A stretch of 64,000 nt of DNA from Burkholderia anthina (GTDB lineage Bacteria; Pseudomonadota; Gammaproteobacteria; Burkholderiales; Burkholderiaceae): contig NZ_CABVLY010000003.1 of assembly GCF_902498995.1 (NCBI RefSeq), positions 367,957-431,956 of the forward strand. Direction: 5' to 3'. The position numbers were made by a program, and so were the translations under genes. A model generated the notes under the pieces. That model was not told the DNA's origin and made no database searches. It was given only the letters and a program-made list of their open reading frames with translations. Shown piece by piece: positions 36,286 through 47,202 of the stretch; within the stretch, counting starts at the first letter, position 1; every line of letters starts with the position of its first letter.

Positions 36286-39153
36286 TTACGCAGGCAACCG
36301 ATCGAGCTGCGCGCGCAGCTTGTCCAGCGTGCTCTGGAAATCGGCGACGCGCTTTTGCTCCTGTTCGACCACGGCCGGCGGCGCTTTCGCGACGAAAGCC
36401 TCGTTGCCGAGCTTCGCATTGCACTTCGCGATCTCGCCCGTCAGACGCGCGATTTCCTTCGACAGGCGCTCGCGTTCGGCCGCGACGTCGATTTCGACCT
36501 TCAGCACCAGCTTGTTCGGGCCGACGATCGCGATCGGTGCGCCATGCGCTTCCTTGTCGAGCGTCGCTTCGTCCGCGAGGATCTGCACTTCCGACAGGCG
36601 GGCGAGGGCCTGGACGTACGGCGCGAACGAGCGCAGGCGTTCGCCATCGCCGGCCGCGAGCAGCGGCACCTTGGTCGCCGGCGACAGGTTCATCTCGCCG
36701 CGCAGGTTGCGGCATGCGTCGACGATCGCCTTCAGGTCGGCCGCCCACTGTTCGGACGCCTCGTCGATCTTCTGCAGGTTCGCGACCGGATACGCCTGTG
36801 TCATCAGCGACGCTTCGCCTTCCGCCTTGCCTGGCGGATAACGGCCGGCGAGCGGCGCGACCTTCTGCCAGAGCGCTTCGGTGATGAACGGGATGATCGG
36901 GTGCGCGAGGCGCAGCACCGTTTCCAGCACGCGCAGCAGCGTGCGGCGCGTGGCGCGCTGCTGTTCCGGCGTGCCGTTCTGGATCTGCACCTTCGCGAGT
37001 TCGAGGTACCAGTCGCAGTACTCGTCCCACACGAACTTGTAGATGCTGGTCGCGATGTTGTCGAAGCGGTAATCGGCGAAACCCTTCGCGACGTCGGCTT
37101 CCGTGCGCTGCAGCAGCGACACGATCCAGCGATCGGCCGCCGAGAAGTCGAGGTAGCCGCCCGGGCCGCAGTCGCCCGCGCCGCACACTTCCGGCTTGTC
37201 GCTGCCGCAGTCGTGGCCTTCGCAATTCATCAGCACGAAGCGCGTCGCGTTCCACAGCTTGTTGCAGAAGTTGCGATAGCCTTCGCAGCGCGCGAGGTCG
37301 AAGTTCACGTTGCGGCCGAGCGTCGCCATCGACGCCATCGTGAAGCGCAGCGCGTCGGCGCCGAACGCGGGAATGCCGTCCGGGAATTCCTTGCGCGTCT
37401 TCTTCTCGATGGTGGCCGCCTGCTTCGGGTTCATCAGGCCGGTGGTGCGCTTCGCGACCAGCGTCTCGAGGTCGACGCCGTCGACGATGTCGATCGGATC
37501 GAGCGTGTTGCCCTTGCTCTTCGACATCTTCTGGCCTTCGGCATCGCGCACGAGGCCGTGCATGTACACGGTGTGGAACGGCACCTTGCCCGTGAAGTGC
37601 GTCGTCATCATTACCATCCGGGCGACCCAGAAGAAGATGATGTCGAAGCCGGTGACGAGCACCGACGACGGCAGGAAGTGCTTCAGTTCGGGCGTTTCGT
37701 TCGGCCAGCCGAGCGACGAGAACGGCACCAGCGCCGACGAGAACCACGTGTCGAGCACGTCTTCGTCACGCTTGAGCGCACCCGTGTAGCCTTGCGCGTC
37801 GGCCTTCGCGCGGGCGTCTTCTTCGCTGCGCGCGACGAACACCTCGCCGTTCTCGCCGTACCACGCGGGAATCTGGTGACCCCACCACAGCTGGCGCGAG
37901 ATGCACCAGTCCTGGATGTTCTCGAGCCACTGGTAGTAGGTGGTCGTCCAGTTTTCCGGCACGAACTTGATCTGGCCGTCGCGCACGACGTCGAGCGATA
38001 CCTCGGTGATCGACTTGCCCGGATGGAACGTGCCTTCCGGCGCCGGCTTCGTCATCGCGACGAACCACTGGTCGGTCAGGAGCGGCTCGATCACGACGCC
38101 CGTGCGGTCGCCGCGCGGCACCATCAGCTTGTGCGGCTTCACGGAGTCGAGGAAGCCCAGCGCATCGAGGTCGGCGACGATCGCACGGCGCGCGTCGAAG
38201 CGGTCGAGGCCGCGATACTGCTCGGGGCCGTTGTCGTTGATCTTCGCGTCGAGCGTCAGGATCTCGATCGGCGCGAGTTTGTGGCGCAGGCCGACCTGGT
38301 AGTCGTTGAAGTCGTGCGCGGGCGTGACCTTCACGACGCCCGTGCCGAACTCGCGGTCGACGTAGTCGTCGGCGATCACCGGGATCTCGCGGCCCGTCAG
38401 CGGCAGCGTGACGAGCTTGCCGATCAGGTGCGCGTAGCGCTCGTCTTCCGGGTGGACCATCAGCGCGACGTCGCCGAGCATCGTCTCCGGGCGGGTGGTC
38501 GCAACCGTCAGCGAGCCCGAACCGTCGACGAGCGGGTAGCGGATGTGCCACAGGTGGCCGTTTTCCTCTTCGCTCACCACTTCGAGGTCCGACACCGCGG
38601 TGAGCAGCACCGGATCCCAGTTCACGAGGCGCTTGCCGCGGTAGATCAGCCCCTGTTCATGGAGCGTGACGAACACGTCGCGCACGGCGGCCGACATCTT
38701 GTCGTCCATCGTGAAATATTCGCGCGACCAGTCGGTCGACGCGCCGAGACGGCGCACCTGGCCGGTGATCGTCGAGCCGGACTTCTGCTTCCACTCCCAC
38801 ACGCGTTCGACGAACTTCTCGCGGCCGAGGTCGTGGCGCGACACGCCCTGCGCATCGAGCTGGCGCTCGACGACGATCTGCGTCGCGATCCCCGCGTGGT
38901 CGGTGCCGGGCACCCACAGCGTGTTCTCGCCGAGCATCCGGTGGTAGCGGGCGAGGCCGTCCATGATCGTCTGGTTGAACGCGTGGCCCATGTGCAGCGT
39001 GCCGGTGACGTTCGGCGGCGGCAGCTGGATCGCGAAATCGGGGCGCGCCGGATCGAATGCCGGGGCGGCATGGCCGCGTTTTTCCCACTCCGGCCCCCAT
39101 TGGGACTCGATGGTGTGGGGTTCGAAACTCTTCGCAAGCGTGCTGTCGCTCAT
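36286..39153 (-). CDS. valS: Valyl-tRNA synthetase
   Basis: This class I synthetase charges tRNA-Val. The 955-residue protein has the HIGH-type motif HMGH at residues 54-57 ([15 protein letters not shown]) and KMSKS at 542-546. The editing domain between them has [15 protein letters not shown]. The C-terminus has the coiled-coil arm typical of ValS ([20 protein letters not shown]). The ATG at 39153 gives the standard start. The frame remains open far upstream through the antisense of uvrD, which is a GC artefact. Confidence 0.98.
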   Translation of the reverse strand: MSDSTLAKSFEPHTIESQWGPEWEKRGHAAPAFDPARPDFAIQLPPPNVTGTLHMGHAFNQTIMDGLARYHRMLGENTLWVPGTDHAGIATQIVVERQLDAQGVSRHDLGREKFVERVWEWKQKSGSTITGQVRRLGASTDWSREYFTMDDKMSAAVRDVFVTLHEQGLIYRGKRLVNWDPVLLTAVSDLEVVSEEENGHLWHIRYPLVDGSGSLTVATTRPETMLGDVALMVHPEDERYAHLIGKLVTLPLTGREIPVIADDYVDREFGTGVVKVTPAHDFNDYQVGLRHKLAPIEILTLDAKINDNGPEQYRGLDRFDARRAIVADLDALGFLDSVKPHKLMVPRGDRTGVVIEPLLTDQWFVAMTKPAPEGTFHPGKSITEVSLDVVRDGQIKFVPENWTTTYYQWLENIQDWCISRQLWWGHQIPAWYGENGEVFVARSEEDARAKADAQGYTGALKRDEDVLDTWFSSALVPFSSLGWPNETPELKHFLPSSVLVTGFDIIFFWVARMVMMTTHFTGKVPFHTVYMHGLVRDAEGQKMSKSKGNTLDPIDIVDGVDLETLVAKRTTGLMNPKQAATIEKKTRKEFPDGIPAFGADALRFTMASMATLGRNVNFDLARCEGYRNFCNKLWNATRFVLMNCEGHDCGSDKPEVCGAGDCGPGGYLDFSAADRWIVSLLQRTEADVAKGFADYRFDNIATSIYKFVWDEYCDWYLELAKVQIQNGTPEQQRATRRTLLRVLETVLRLAHPIIPFITEALWQKVAPLAGRYPPGKAEGEASLMTQAYPVANLQKIDEASEQWAADLKAIVDACRNLRGEMNLSPATKVPLLAAGDGERLRSFAPYVQALARLSEVQILADEATLDKEAHGAPIAIVGPNKLVLKVEIDVAAERERLSKEIARLTGEIAKCNAKLGNEAFVAKAPPAVVEQEQKRVADFQSTLDKLRAQLDRLPA

Positions 39154-39201
39154 GGTTGGGAATCTGCCGAAAAATGCGTGAATTGGATGCCGAATCCGAC
39201 A

Positions 39202-39207
39202 ATTATA
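39202..39207 (-). promoter_or_regulatory. Candidate valS -10 box
   Basis: TATAAT on the minus strand, 49 bases before the valS ATG, in an AT-rich patch. No strong -35 is visible. Confidence 0.4.
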
Positions 39208-39332
39208 AATGGATGCACATCGACCAGCCATCGCCCGGCCCGTGCGGGCTCGCCGCGATGCGGTCCGAGCGCGGCGCACGCACGGTCGCGGCGCCGGCCG
39301 AACGGATCGGAAACGGCAGCGCGCGGCCGACT

Positions 39333-39338
39333 TATAAT
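39333..39338 (+). promoter_or_regulatory. Candidate uvrD-family gene -10 box
   Basis: TATAAT on the plus strand, 41 bases before the helicase ATG, in the gap divergent from valS. No strong -35 is visible. Confidence 0.4.
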
Positions 39339-39378
39339 GGCGGGTCCGCATTTTTTCTCGCACGCCCGCCGCCGCTCC

Positions 39379-41742
39379 ATGCCCGATCTGCTCGCCAATC
39401 TGAACCCTGAACAATACGCCGCCGTCACGTTGCCGAACGAACCGGCGCTGATCCTTGCGGGGGCGGGCAGCGGCAAGACCCGCGTGCTGATCACGCGCAT
39501 CGCGTGGCTGATCCAGCAGGGCTATGCGTCGCCGCCCACCGTGCTCGCCGTCACCTTCACGAACAAGGCCGCGCGCGAGATGATGGCGCGCCTGTCGGCG
39601 ATGATGCCGATCGACACGCGCGGGATGTGGATCGGCACGTTCCACGGGCTGTGCAACCGGATGTTGCGCGCGCACTATCGCGACGCCGGCCTGCCGCAAA
39701 CTTTCCAGATCCTCGACACGGCCGACCAGTTGTCCGCGATCAAGCGGCTGATGAAGGCGGCGAACGTCGACGACGAGAAGTATCCGCCGAAGAACGTCCA
39801 GTACTTCATCAACAACGCGAAGGAGCAGGGGCTGCGTCCCGACAAGGTCGACGCGTCCGACAACTTCAACCGCAAGTTCGTCGAGCTGTACCAGGCGTAC
39901 GACCAGCAGTGCCAGCGCGAGGGCGTCGTCGACTTCCCCGAGCTGCTGCTGCGCTGCTACGAGCTGCTCGCGTACAACGCGCCGCTGCGCGCGCACTACC
40001 AGGCGCGCTTCAAGCACATCCTCGTCGACGAGTTCCAGGACACCAACAAGCTGCAGTACGCGTGGCTCAAGATGCTCGCGGGCGGCCAGAACGCGATCTT
40101 CGCGGTCGGCGACGACGACCAGTCGATCTACGCGTTCCGCGGCGCGAACGTCGGCAACATGCGCGACTTCGAAGACGAATTCCGCGTGCGCAACCTGATC
40201 AAGCTCGAGCAGAACTACCGGTCGCACGGCAACATCCTCGACGCGGCGAACCAGCTGATCTCGAACAACGCGCACCGCCTCGGCAAGAACCTGCGCACCG
40301 ACGCGGGCCACGGCGAGCCCGTGCGCGTGTACGAGGCGAGCACCGATTCGCAGGAAGCCGGCTGGATCGTCGAGGAGATCCGCTCGCTGATCAACACCGG
40401 GATGTCGCGCAGCGAAGTCGCCGTCCTGTATCGCAGCAACGCGCAGTCGCGCGCGATCGAGCACACGCTGATGACGTCGGGCATTCCGTACCGCGTGTAC
40501 GGCGGCCTGCGCTTCTTCGAGCGCCAGGAAGTGAAGCATGCGCTCGCGTACCTGCGCCTGATCGACAACCCGAACGACGACACCGCGTTCGTGCGCGTCG
40601 TGAACTTCCCGACGCGCGGGATCGGCGCGCGCTCGATCGAGCAGCTCGCGGACGCCGCGCGGCTGTACGACTGCGCGATGGCCGCCGCGATTCCGTACGT
40701 GACGGGCAAGGCCGGCTCGAGCCTCGGCGCGTTCGCGACGCTGATCGCGAAGATGCGTGCCGAGACGCAGCAGATGAGCCTGCCCGAGACGGTCGAATAC
40801 GTGGTGCGCGCGAGCGGCCTCGCCGATTTCTACCAGGGCGAGCGCGAAGGCCAGGACCGCCTCGAGAACTTGCAGGAACTCGTGAACGCGGCCACCGCGT
40901 TCGTCAGCGAGCAAGGTTACGGGCTCGACGCGCCGGCCCGCTCGATTCCGCTGCACGCGGGCGCGATCGCGGCGCCGGAGCTGGGCGTCGACGCGAACGA
41001 GCCGACGGTCGACGTGCTCGATGCGGCGCCGCTCGGCGACCCCGCGCAGAACCCCGATACGATGACGCCGCTCGCGGGCTTCCTGTCGCACGCATCGCTG
41101 GAAGCGGGCGACAACCAGGCGCAGGCCGGCCAGGACGCCGTGCAGTTGATGACGGTGCACGCGGCGAAGGGTCTCGAATTCTCGGCCGTGTTCATCACCG
41201 GTCTGGAGGAGGGATTGTTCCCGCACGAGAACAGCGTGCTCGAATCGGACGGCCTCGAGGAAGAGCGCCGGCTGATGTACGTCGCGATCACGCGCGCGAA
41301 GGAGCGGCTCTACCTGTCGTTCGCGCAGAGCCGGATGCTGCACGGCCAGACGCGCTACAACGTGCGCTCGCGCTTCTTCGACGAATTGCCCGAGCACGTG
41401 CTGAAGTGGCTCACGCCGAAGGTCGAGGCCGGCTCGCGCTGGGGCGGCCGCTCGGACAACGCCGGCTGGGGGCGCGACTGGTTCTCGCGGCCGGGCGGCG
41501 GCAATCGCGAGCAGATCGTCGACGCGGCGGTGTCCGCGCCGCTGCCGGCGTTCGCGAACAAGCAGCGTGCGGCCGACACCGGTTTCCGGGTTGGCCAGCA
41601 GGTGTTCCATACCAAGTTCGGCGAAGGCACCGTCACCGCGCTCGAAGGCAACGGCACCGATGCGAAGGCGCAGGTGAAGTTCAAGCGGCACGGCGAGAAG
41701 TGGCTCGCGCTCGCGGTCGCGAAACTGCAGGCGGTGGAATGA
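39379..41742 (+). CDS. UvrD/Rep-family superfamily 1 DNA helicase
   Basis: This 787-residue 3'-5' helicase has Walker A AGAGSGKT (27-34), [10 protein letters not shown], the Walker B motif DEFQDTN from residue 217, [18 protein letters not shown] and late [13 protein letters not shown] and [11 protein letters not shown] motifs. It acts in DNA repair or replication restart. Whether it is the UvrD or the Rep orthologue I cannot tell, so no symbol is given. A C-terminal Tudor-like segment ([19 protein letters not shown]) is usual. The next gene starts within its stop codon. Confidence 0.93.
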   Translation: MPDLLANLNPEQYAAVTLPNEPALILAGAGSGKTRVLITRIAWLIQQGYASPPTVLAVTFTNKAAREMMARLSAMMPIDTRGMWIGTFHGLCNRMLRAHYRDAGLPQTFQILDTADQLSAIKRLMKAANVDDEKYPPKNVQYFINNAKEQGLRPDKVDASDNFNRKFVELYQAYDQQCQREGVVDFPELLLRCYELLAYNAPLRAHYQARFKHILVDEFQDTNKLQYAWLKMLAGGQNAIFAVGDDDQSIYAFRGANVGNMRDFEDEFRVRNLIKLEQNYRSHGNILDAANQLISNNAHRLGKNLRTDAGHGEPVRVYEASTDSQEAGWIVEEIRSLINTGMSRSEVAVLYRSNAQSRAIEHTLMTSGIPYRVYGGLRFFERQEVKHALAYLRLIDNPNDDTAFVRVVNFPTRGIGARSIEQLADAARLYDCAMAAAIPYVTGKAGSSLGAFATLIAKMRAETQQMSLPETVEYVVRASGLADFYQGEREGQDRLENLQELVNAATAFVSEQGYGLDAPARSIPLHAGAIAAPELGVDANEPTVDVLDAAPLGDPAQNPDTMTPLAGFLSHASLEAGDNQAQAGQDAVQLMTVHAAKGLEFSAVFITGLEEGLFPHENSVLESDGLEEERRLMYVAITRAKERLYLSFAQSRMLHGQTRYNVRSRFFDELPEHVLKWLTPKVEAGSRWGGRSDNAGWGRDWFSRPGGGNREQIVDAAVSAPLPAFANKQRAADTGFRVGQQVFHTKFGEGTVTALEGNGTDAKAQVKFKRHGEKWLALAVAKLQAVE

Positions 41743-42536
41743 CGGGCCTCGACAGGGTTGAAACGGTTTCGACGCGCCCGCTCGGCATTCTGGCCGCGCT
41801 GCCCGAGGAACTCGGCGACCTGATCGCCGCGATGCGCGCCGAGGGCGCGATGCGGACGGTCACGCTCGGCCGCCGCGATTACCACGTCGGCACCGTGCAC
41901 GGCGCGGCCTGCATCGTCACGCTCGCACGGGTCGGCAAGGTCGCGGCCGCCGCGACGGTCAGCGCGCTGATCCACGTATTCGGCGTGTCGGGCGTCGTGT
42001 TCACCGGCGTGGCCGGCGGCGTGTCGCGCACGGTGCGCGTCGGCGACGTCGTCGTGGCCGATACGCTGCTGCAGCACGATCTCGACGCGTCGCCGCTGTT
42101 TCCGCGCTACGAAGTGCCGCTGCTCGGCATCACGCGGTTCGCGACCGACGCGGCACTCACGGCTCGCCTGAAGGCCGCGTGCACGCTGTTCGTCGCGGAA
42201 GAGGGCGCGCAGTTCGCCGAGCGTTTCGGTCTGGCCGGCGCGACGCTGCACGGCGGGCTGATCATCAGCGGCGACCGCTTCGTGTCGAGCGAGCACGAGG
42301 TCGTCACGCTGCGCGACGCGCTGCCGGACGCACTCGCGGTCGAGATGGAAGGCGCGGCGATCGCACAGGTGTGCGCCGAGCACGACGTGCCGTTCGCGCT
42401 GGTGCGCGCGATTTCCGATACGGCCGACGATCACGCGACGCAGTCGTTCTCGCACTTCCTGTCGGCGATCGCGAGCCGCTATTCGTCCGGCATCCTCAAG
42501 CGGTTCCTGACGCTGCATGCGACGACGGCGGCCTGA
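41739..42536 (+). CDS. 5'-methylthioadenosine/S-adenosylhomocysteine nucleosidase
   Basis: The 265-residue protein belongs to the MTA/SAH nucleosidase family, which splits adenine from methylthioadenosine and S-adenosylhomocysteine. It begins with [18 protein letters not shown]. It has the [19 protein letters not shown] segment, the FVSSEHEV loop, [12 protein letters not shown] with the catalytic Glu pair region, and the catalytic Asp in RAISDTAD. The start overlaps the helicase stop as ATGA, so translation is probably coupled. Confidence 0.88.
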   Translation: MTGLDRVETVSTRPLGILAALPEELGDLIAAMRAEGAMRTVTLGRRDYHVGTVHGAACIVTLARVGKVAAAATVSALIHVFGVSGVVFTGVAGGVSRTVRVGDVVVADTLLQHDLDASPLFPRYEVPLLGITRFATDAALTARLKAACTLFVAEEGAQFAERFGLAGATLHGGLIISGDRFVSSEHEVVTLRDALPDALAVEMEGAAIAQVCAEHDVPFALVRAISDTADDHATQSFSHFLSAIASRYSSGILKRFLTLHATTAA

Positions 42537-42548
42537 AGCCGCCGTCGT
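42522..42548 (+). terminator. Hairpin around the nucleosidase gene stop codon
   Basis: ACGACGGCGGC (42522-42532) pairs perfectly with GCCGCCGTCGT (42538-42548). The TGA stop lies in the 5-base loop. ACTTTCCCTT follows, so the T-tract is weak. A second GC stem at 42573-42596 (GGCCGCGGCG and its complement) precedes the end of the convergent MFS gene. Confidence 0.6.
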
Positions 42549-42602
42549 ACTTTCCCTTCGAGACGATCGACCGGCCGCGGCGCGCACGCCGCGGCCGCTT
42601 CG

Positions 42603-43844
42603 TCATGCCTGCTTGCGCCGGCTGCTTTCGAGGTTCGGCAGGAGCACCGTCAGCACGCCGATCAGCGGCAGGAACGAGCACACCTTGTAGACGAACGTGA
42701 TGCTCGTCGCGTCCGCGAGCTGGCCGAGCACGGCCGCACCGACGCCGCCCAGCCCGAACGCGAAGCCGAAGAACAGGCCCGCGACCATCCCGACCTTGCC
42801 GGGCATCAGCTCCGTCGCATAGACGAGGATCGCGGCGAACGCCGACGCCAGCACGACGCCGATGATCACGGAGAGCACGCTCGTCCAGAACAGGTTCGCA
42901 TACGGCAGCAGCATCGTGAACGGCGCGACGCCGAGGATCGACACCCAGATCACGTACTTGCGGCCGATCCGGTCGCCGACCGGGCCGCCGATCAGCGTGC
43001 CGGCCGCCACGGCCGCGAGAAACACGAACAGGTGGATCTGCGCGGCCTGCACCGACAGGTGGAACTTGTCGATCAGATAGAACGTGAAATAGCTGTTGAT
43101 GCTCGCGAGGTAGAAGTACTTCGAGAACACCAGCAGCACCAGCACGCCGATCGCGGCGAGCACGCGGCCCTGCGACAGCGTCGGATGGCCGGCCGGCGCG
43201 GCCTTCTTCTTCATCGACGGGTGCTTCTTGTACCAGTGGCCGATCTGCGTGAGCACGACCATCGCGACCAGCGCCGCCGCCGAGAACCACGCGATGCTGT
43301 GCTGGCCGTGCGGAATGATCACCAGCGCGGCGAGCAGCGGCCCGAGCGCGGAGCCGGCGTTGCCGCCGACCTGGAACAGCGACTGCGCGAGCCCGTGCTG
43401 GCCGCCCGACGCCATCCGCGCGACCCGCGACGACTCCGGATGGAACACCGACGAGCCGCAGCCGACGAGCGCCGCCGCCACCAGCAGCGTCGGGAAGTTC
43501 TGCGCGGCCGACATCAGCAGCAGCCCCGCGAGCGTGAAGCCCATTCCGACCGGCAGCGAATACGGCTTCGGGCGCTTGTCGGTATAGAGGCCGATGAGCG
43601 GCTGCAGCAGCGACGCGGTGATCTGGTAGGTCAGCGTGATCAGGCCGATCTGCGCGAACGACAGCGCGAACTGGCTCTTGAGCATCGGATAGATCGCGAG
43701 GATCAACGACTGGATCATGTCGTTGAGCATGTGCGAGAAGCTGATCGCGCCGAGCACCGGATAAACGGTGCGCGGGGCGGGTGGAGCAGACGGCTGGGCC
43801 GCGGCGGCAGCGCCGGCGGTGCCCGTATCGAGGCTGGTTTCCAT
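42603..43844 (-). CDS. MFS efflux pump, fosmidomycin-resistance (Fsr) type
   Basis: This 413-residue inner-membrane protein has about 12 membrane segments and the Fsr-family features LGAISFSHMLNDMIQSLILAIYPMLKSQF at the start (catalogue here: SHMLND) and VFHPESSRVARMASGGQHG in the middle. Members export fosmidomycin and other small compounds. Actual substrates are not known. It stands alone, with a 444-bp gap upstream. Confidence 0.87.
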   Translation of the reverse strand: METSLDTGTAGAAAAAQPSAPPAPRTVYPVLGAISFSHMLNDMIQSLILAIYPMLKSQFALSFAQIGLITLTYQITASLLQPLIGLYTDKRPKPYSLPVGMGFTLAGLLLMSAAQNFPTLLVAAALVGCGSSVFHPESSRVARMASGGQHGLAQSLFQVGGNAGSALGPLLAALVIIPHGQHSIAWFSAAALVAMVVLTQIGHWYKKHPSMKKKAAPAGHPTLSQGRVLAAIGVLVLLVFSKYFYLASINSYFTFYLIDKFHLSVQAAQIHLFVFLAAVAAGTLIGGPVGDRIGRKYVIWVSILGVAPFTMLLPYANLFWTSVLSVIIGVVLASAFAAILVYATELMPGKVGMVAGLFFGFAFGLGGVGAAVLGQLADATSITFVYKVCSFLPLIGVLTVLLPNLESSRRKQA

Positions 43845-44288
43845 GTGAGCTGAGCGAGTTGAGGTGGCGGGACGCGCTCTGATGGGGATCGGCGCGTTTG
43901 AATCGTTGTTGCGTCAAAGAAGTGTAATGTGGCGCATCGTGAATGTCAGGCCAACTTTTATCGCAATTCGGACATTGCTCGCGAGCAGAAGCATGGCGGA
44001 TCGGCCATCGTTCCCTTTTTTGTCCGGATATCACGCCGGCGGTGCGTCCTGTCGGCCGGCCGCGAGGCGTCATCACGGGCGAATGGGTGTTTGCCCGGAC
44101 TCAAGGAACACCGACGGCGGCCGTAGAACGACACAACGACAACACGGGCGCGCCGCGCCGGGATCGGCCACGAGCCGGACCGGCGCAGGATGCGTGGCAT
44201 GGCGGGCCGTCGCCGGGCCGCCGGCCGCCGGGTCGCCGGCCGCCGGAACCAACCTTTCCGGCGGCGTGATCAATACGGGGATATATCG
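43845..44288. other. 444-bp intergenic region
   Basis: This gap separates the leftward MFS gene from the rightward chemoreceptor gene. The left part (43900-44020) is fairly AT-rich and probably holds promoters; I see no clear -35/-10 pair and no convincing flagellar sigma-28 site. The right part contains a locally repetitive GC stretch (about 44207-44250) built from GCCGGCCGCCGG-like units. No open frame here looks like a gene. Confidence 0.6.
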
Positions 44289-45962
44289 ATGAAAGCAGCA
44301 TCATTGCAGCCACAGCCAGGTGCGGCAGGCGTCGCAGCCGACGCAACCGCGAAGCCCGCCACACGACGTGCGCGCGCGGCGCGGCGCGAACGCCGGCCGT
44401 GGACCGTCAAGGCGACGTTGCGCGCCGCGTTCGCGATCCTGCTGGCCGGCACGCTCGCGATCGGCGTGTTTTCGCTGTGGCAGATCAGCCGGCTGAACGC
44501 ATCGATCGCGTCGGTCTACGAGCAGGGGCATGTCGCGAGCCGTGCGGCGGAGGAGGTGCGCGCCGAGATGCTGCGCGCGAGCCGTGCACAGAAGATGCTG
44601 CTGACCGCGACGACCGCGCGCGAGCGCGACGAACTGGGCGCCGAAGTCGGCGCGGGGCTGACGTCGATCGGCAGCGCGCTCGGCACGCTGCAGCGTTATG
44701 CGGATCCGGCCGACGCGGGCGATTCCGCGCGCTTGCGCGCATTCTCGACGGCGGTCGGCACGTGGAGCGGCCATCTGCGCGATTTCGTCGCGCTCGTGCA
44801 GGCGCAGCCGCTCGACCTGTCGCAGATGAACTGGCAGGTCGGCACGCAGGACGTGTCGCTGCTGGTCGAAACCGGCAAGCTCGAAAAGCTCGTCGCCGAG
44901 CTCGTGAAGACGCGCGGCGCGAAGTCGAAGGCGACGCTCGATGCGTCCGCGACGATCTTCTCGTCGTCGTTCGCGATGATCGCGGCGATGACGGCCGCGC
45001 TGATCGTGCTCGCGATCGCGATCGCCGAACGGGTCGTGCGCCGCCTCGCGTCGCAGCTCGGCGGCGAGCCCGCGTACGCGAAGGCGATTGCCGCCGACAT
45101 CGCGCGCGGCGACCTCACGCGATCGATCGCGCTCGGCCGGCGCGACCGCGACAGCATGGTGCGCGCGCTGGCCGACATGCAGACCGGGCTGGCCGCGACC
45201 GTGCGCGAGATCGCCGTCAGCGCCGAGGCGATCGCGGCGGCGTCCGGCGAGATTTCGACCGGCAACCTCGACCTGTCGCGACGCACCGAGCAGCAGGCCG
45301 TCGCGCTCGAGCGCACTGCGGCCAGCATGGAAGCGCTCACGTCGACCGTGCGTCAGAACGCCGAGAACGCGCGGCAGGCGAGTGCGCTCGCGGCCAACGC
45401 GTCGGCCGTCGCGGAGGCGGGCGGCGCAGTCGTCGGGCGCGTGGTCGCGACGATGAGCGAGATCGACGACAGCGCGAAGAACATTCGCGACATCATCGGT
45501 ACGATCGAAGGGATCGCGTTCCAGACCAACATTCTCGCGTTGAACGCGGCGGTCGAGGCGGCGCGGGCGGGCGAACAGGGGCGCGGGTTTTCGGTGGTCG
45601 CGGGCGAGGTGCGGCTGCTCGCGCAGCGCGCGGCCACCGCGGCGAAGGAGATCCGCTCGCTGATCGGCGCGTCGGTCGAGCGCGTCGCGAACGGCGCGAC
45701 GCTCGCGCACGATGCGGGCCGCACGATGGGCGACGTGGTGCGCGCGGTCAAGCGCGTGACCGACATCATCGGCGAGATTTCCGCGGCGTCGGACGAGCAG
45801 CGCGCCGGGATCGAAGAGATCGGCCGCGCGGTCACGCAGATGGACGCCGGCACGCAGCAGAACGCGGCACTCGTCGAGCAGGCTGCCGCCGCCGCGAACG
45901 CGCTCGACGAGCAGGCGCAGGCGCTCAAGTCGCTGGTCGGGCGCTTTCACGTCGCGGCCTGA
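44289..45962 (+). CDS. Methyl-accepting chemotaxis protein
   Basis: The 557-residue receptor has a basic Ala-rich start, a membrane segment at about 42-62, a periplasmic helical sensor of about 160 residues, a second membrane segment near 225-247 and a cytoplasmic signalling domain. The conserved tip reads [21 protein letters not shown] (residues about 405-425). The protein ends in FHVAA with no CheR-tethering pentapeptide. The gene is a lone receptor with no chemotaxis genes nearby. The ligand is unknown. Confidence 0.92.
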   Translation: MKAASLQPQPGAAGVAADATAKPATRRARAARRERRPWTVKATLRAAFAILLAGTLAIGVFSLWQISRLNASIASVYEQGHVASRAAEEVRAEMLRASRAQKMLLTATTARERDELGAEVGAGLTSIGSALGTLQRYADPADAGDSARLRAFSTAVGTWSGHLRDFVALVQAQPLDLSQMNWQVGTQDVSLLVETGKLEKLVAELVKTRGAKSKATLDASATIFSSSFAMIAAMTAALIVLAIAIAERVVRRLASQLGGEPAYAKAIAADIARGDLTRSIALGRRDRDSMVRALADMQTGLAATVREIAVSAEAIAAASGEISTGNLDLSRRTEQQAVALERTAASMEALTSTVRQNAENARQASALAANASAVAEAGGAVVGRVVATMSEIDDSAKNIRDIIGTIEGIAFQTNILALNAAVEAARAGEQGRGFSVVAGEVRLLAQRAATAAKEIRSLIGASVERVANGATLAHDAGRTMGDVVRAVKRVTDIIGEISAASDEQRAGIEEIGRAVTQMDAGTQQNAALVEQAAAAANALDEQAQALKSLVGRFHVAA

Positions 45963-46136
45963 GTTTCACCCCGTCGCGGCCGGGCCGGCTGCGACAGGTG
46001 CAGGCGGTCGGGTTGTTGTCGATTGGTGACAAACCCGGCTGCCGGTCCGCACGCAATCCCTTACAATTCGCCTTCATACGATTGGGGGCCAGAACTCGCC
46101 GCGCGTGCGCACCGGCACGTCGAGCGGGTCATAACA

Positions 46137-47165
46137 ATGACAACGACGATTTACTTCATTGGGTATCTGGGCATGCTCGCGTCCGCCGCGATCGGCATGC
46201 GCGCGCGCGTCGCCGCGTGGCGGTGGCTTGCGGCCGGCATTGCACCGGCCGCCACGTTTGCCGTGCTGCGCGGCCGCACCGGTACCGACACCGCGATCTA
46301 CCAGGACATCATCGCCGGCATCTGGAGCGGCAACCTGAAGGTCGTGCCGCGCACGCTCGAACCGGGCTTCGTCTGGCTCATGCGCGCACTCGAATGGCTC
46401 GGTCACGATCCGCGCGTCGCGACGGCGATCCTGTCGCTGCTGATCGTGATCGCGTGCGTCGCCGCGTTCGGTCGCAGTACCGAGGACGCTTGCGTATTCG
46501 CCACGCTGATCTTTCCGCTGTTCTTCTACGACATGGCGATGAGCGGCCTGCGCTATGGGGTCGCGTTCTGCGCGGCGAAGCTCGCGTCGGACGCGTGGTC
46601 GCGCCGGCGGCGTGGCGAATCGATCGCGTTCGCGGTGGCGGCGGCCGGCATGCATGTGTCGGCGGCGCTGCTGGTCGTGCTGCTGCAGGTCGGGCGACTG
46701 CGCCTGCTGCGCTATGCGGGGCTGGCCGTTGCGATCGGCGGCGTGCTGTTCGCGATGCATCACGAGGCGCTGCTCGCGAAGGTCGGTCTCTACGCGGCGT
46801 TCACGCCGCCCGCGCAGATGTCGGGCAGCGCGCCGCTCGTGCTGGCGTTGCTGACGCTCGCGGCCGGCTGGATGCTGCTCGCGCGCATGCCGCGCACGCT
46901 CGTGTTCCTGTTCGTCTGCGAGATCGCGAGCTTCGCGCTCGCGCGCGTGAGCTACGCGGGGCTGCGTTTCCAGTGGCTCGTGCTGTTCGCGATGGGCTGC
47001 CAGTTCGTGCCGCTGCAGCGCATGCCGGGCGTGCGGCGCGGCCACGTGATCGTCTCGCTGGCCGTGATCGGCGCAATCGGCTTCGCGATGCGATTGCGCA
47101 ACATGCTCGGCGAATACGGGCTCGGCCCGTCGCCGTTCCTGCCTTACCGGTTCTTCTGGGAATGA
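46137..47165 (+). CDS. EpsG-like polytopic membrane protein
   Basis: This 342-residue protein has about nine hydrophobic segments and, after the second, the motif RGRTGTDTAIYQD, which recalls the EpsG family of exopolysaccharide proteins (related to Wzy-like polymerases). A later FYDMAMSGLRYGVAF segment also fits. The ATG at 46137 gives a natural membrane start. No glycosyltransferase or export gene is adjacent, so its partner system is unknown. Confidence 0.72.
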   Translation: MTTTIYFIGYLGMLASAAIGMRARVAAWRWLAAGIAPAATFAVLRGRTGTDTAIYQDIIAGIWSGNLKVVPRTLEPGFVWLMRALEWLGHDPRVATAILSLLIVIACVAAFGRSTEDACVFATLIFPLFFYDMAMSGLRYGVAFCAAKLASDAWSRRRRGESIAFAVAAAGMHVSAALLVVLLQVGRLRLLRYAGLAVAIGGVLFAMHHEALLAKVGLYAAFTPPAQMSGSAPLVLALLTLAAGWMLLARMPRTLVFLFVCEIASFALARVSYAGLRFQWLVLFAMGCQFVPLQRMPGVRRGHVIVSLAVIGAIGFAMRLRNMLGEYGLGPSPFLPYRFFWE

Positions 47166-47169
47166 TGCG

Positions 47170-47191
47170 GCCGGGCGGGGTGCCGCCCGGC
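47170..47191. terminator. GC hairpin between convergent genes
   Basis: GCCGGGCGG pairs perfectly with CCGCCCGGC around a 4-base loop, in the 37-bp gap between the EpsG-like gene and the convergent membrane-fusion gene. There is no T-tract, so it is only a possible terminator. Confidence 0.4.
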
Positions 47192-47202
47192 GCGAAACGT
47201 CA

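Noticed and set aside
36283..39378. A plus-strand open frame running through the whole antisense of valS into the helicase gene
   Set aside because: High GC keeps the frame open. ValS motifs are on the minus strand, and the helicase starts cleanly at 39379 with its normal N-terminus.
39154..41691. Extension of the valS frame upstream through the antisense of the helicase
   Set aside because: The ATG at 39153 gives the standard ValS start and length; the extension has no recognisable domain.
43845..44288. Possible small genes in the gap before the chemoreceptor
   Set aside because: The short frames here are Arg/Pro/Gly-rich, lack ribosome-binding sites and overlap each other on both strands.
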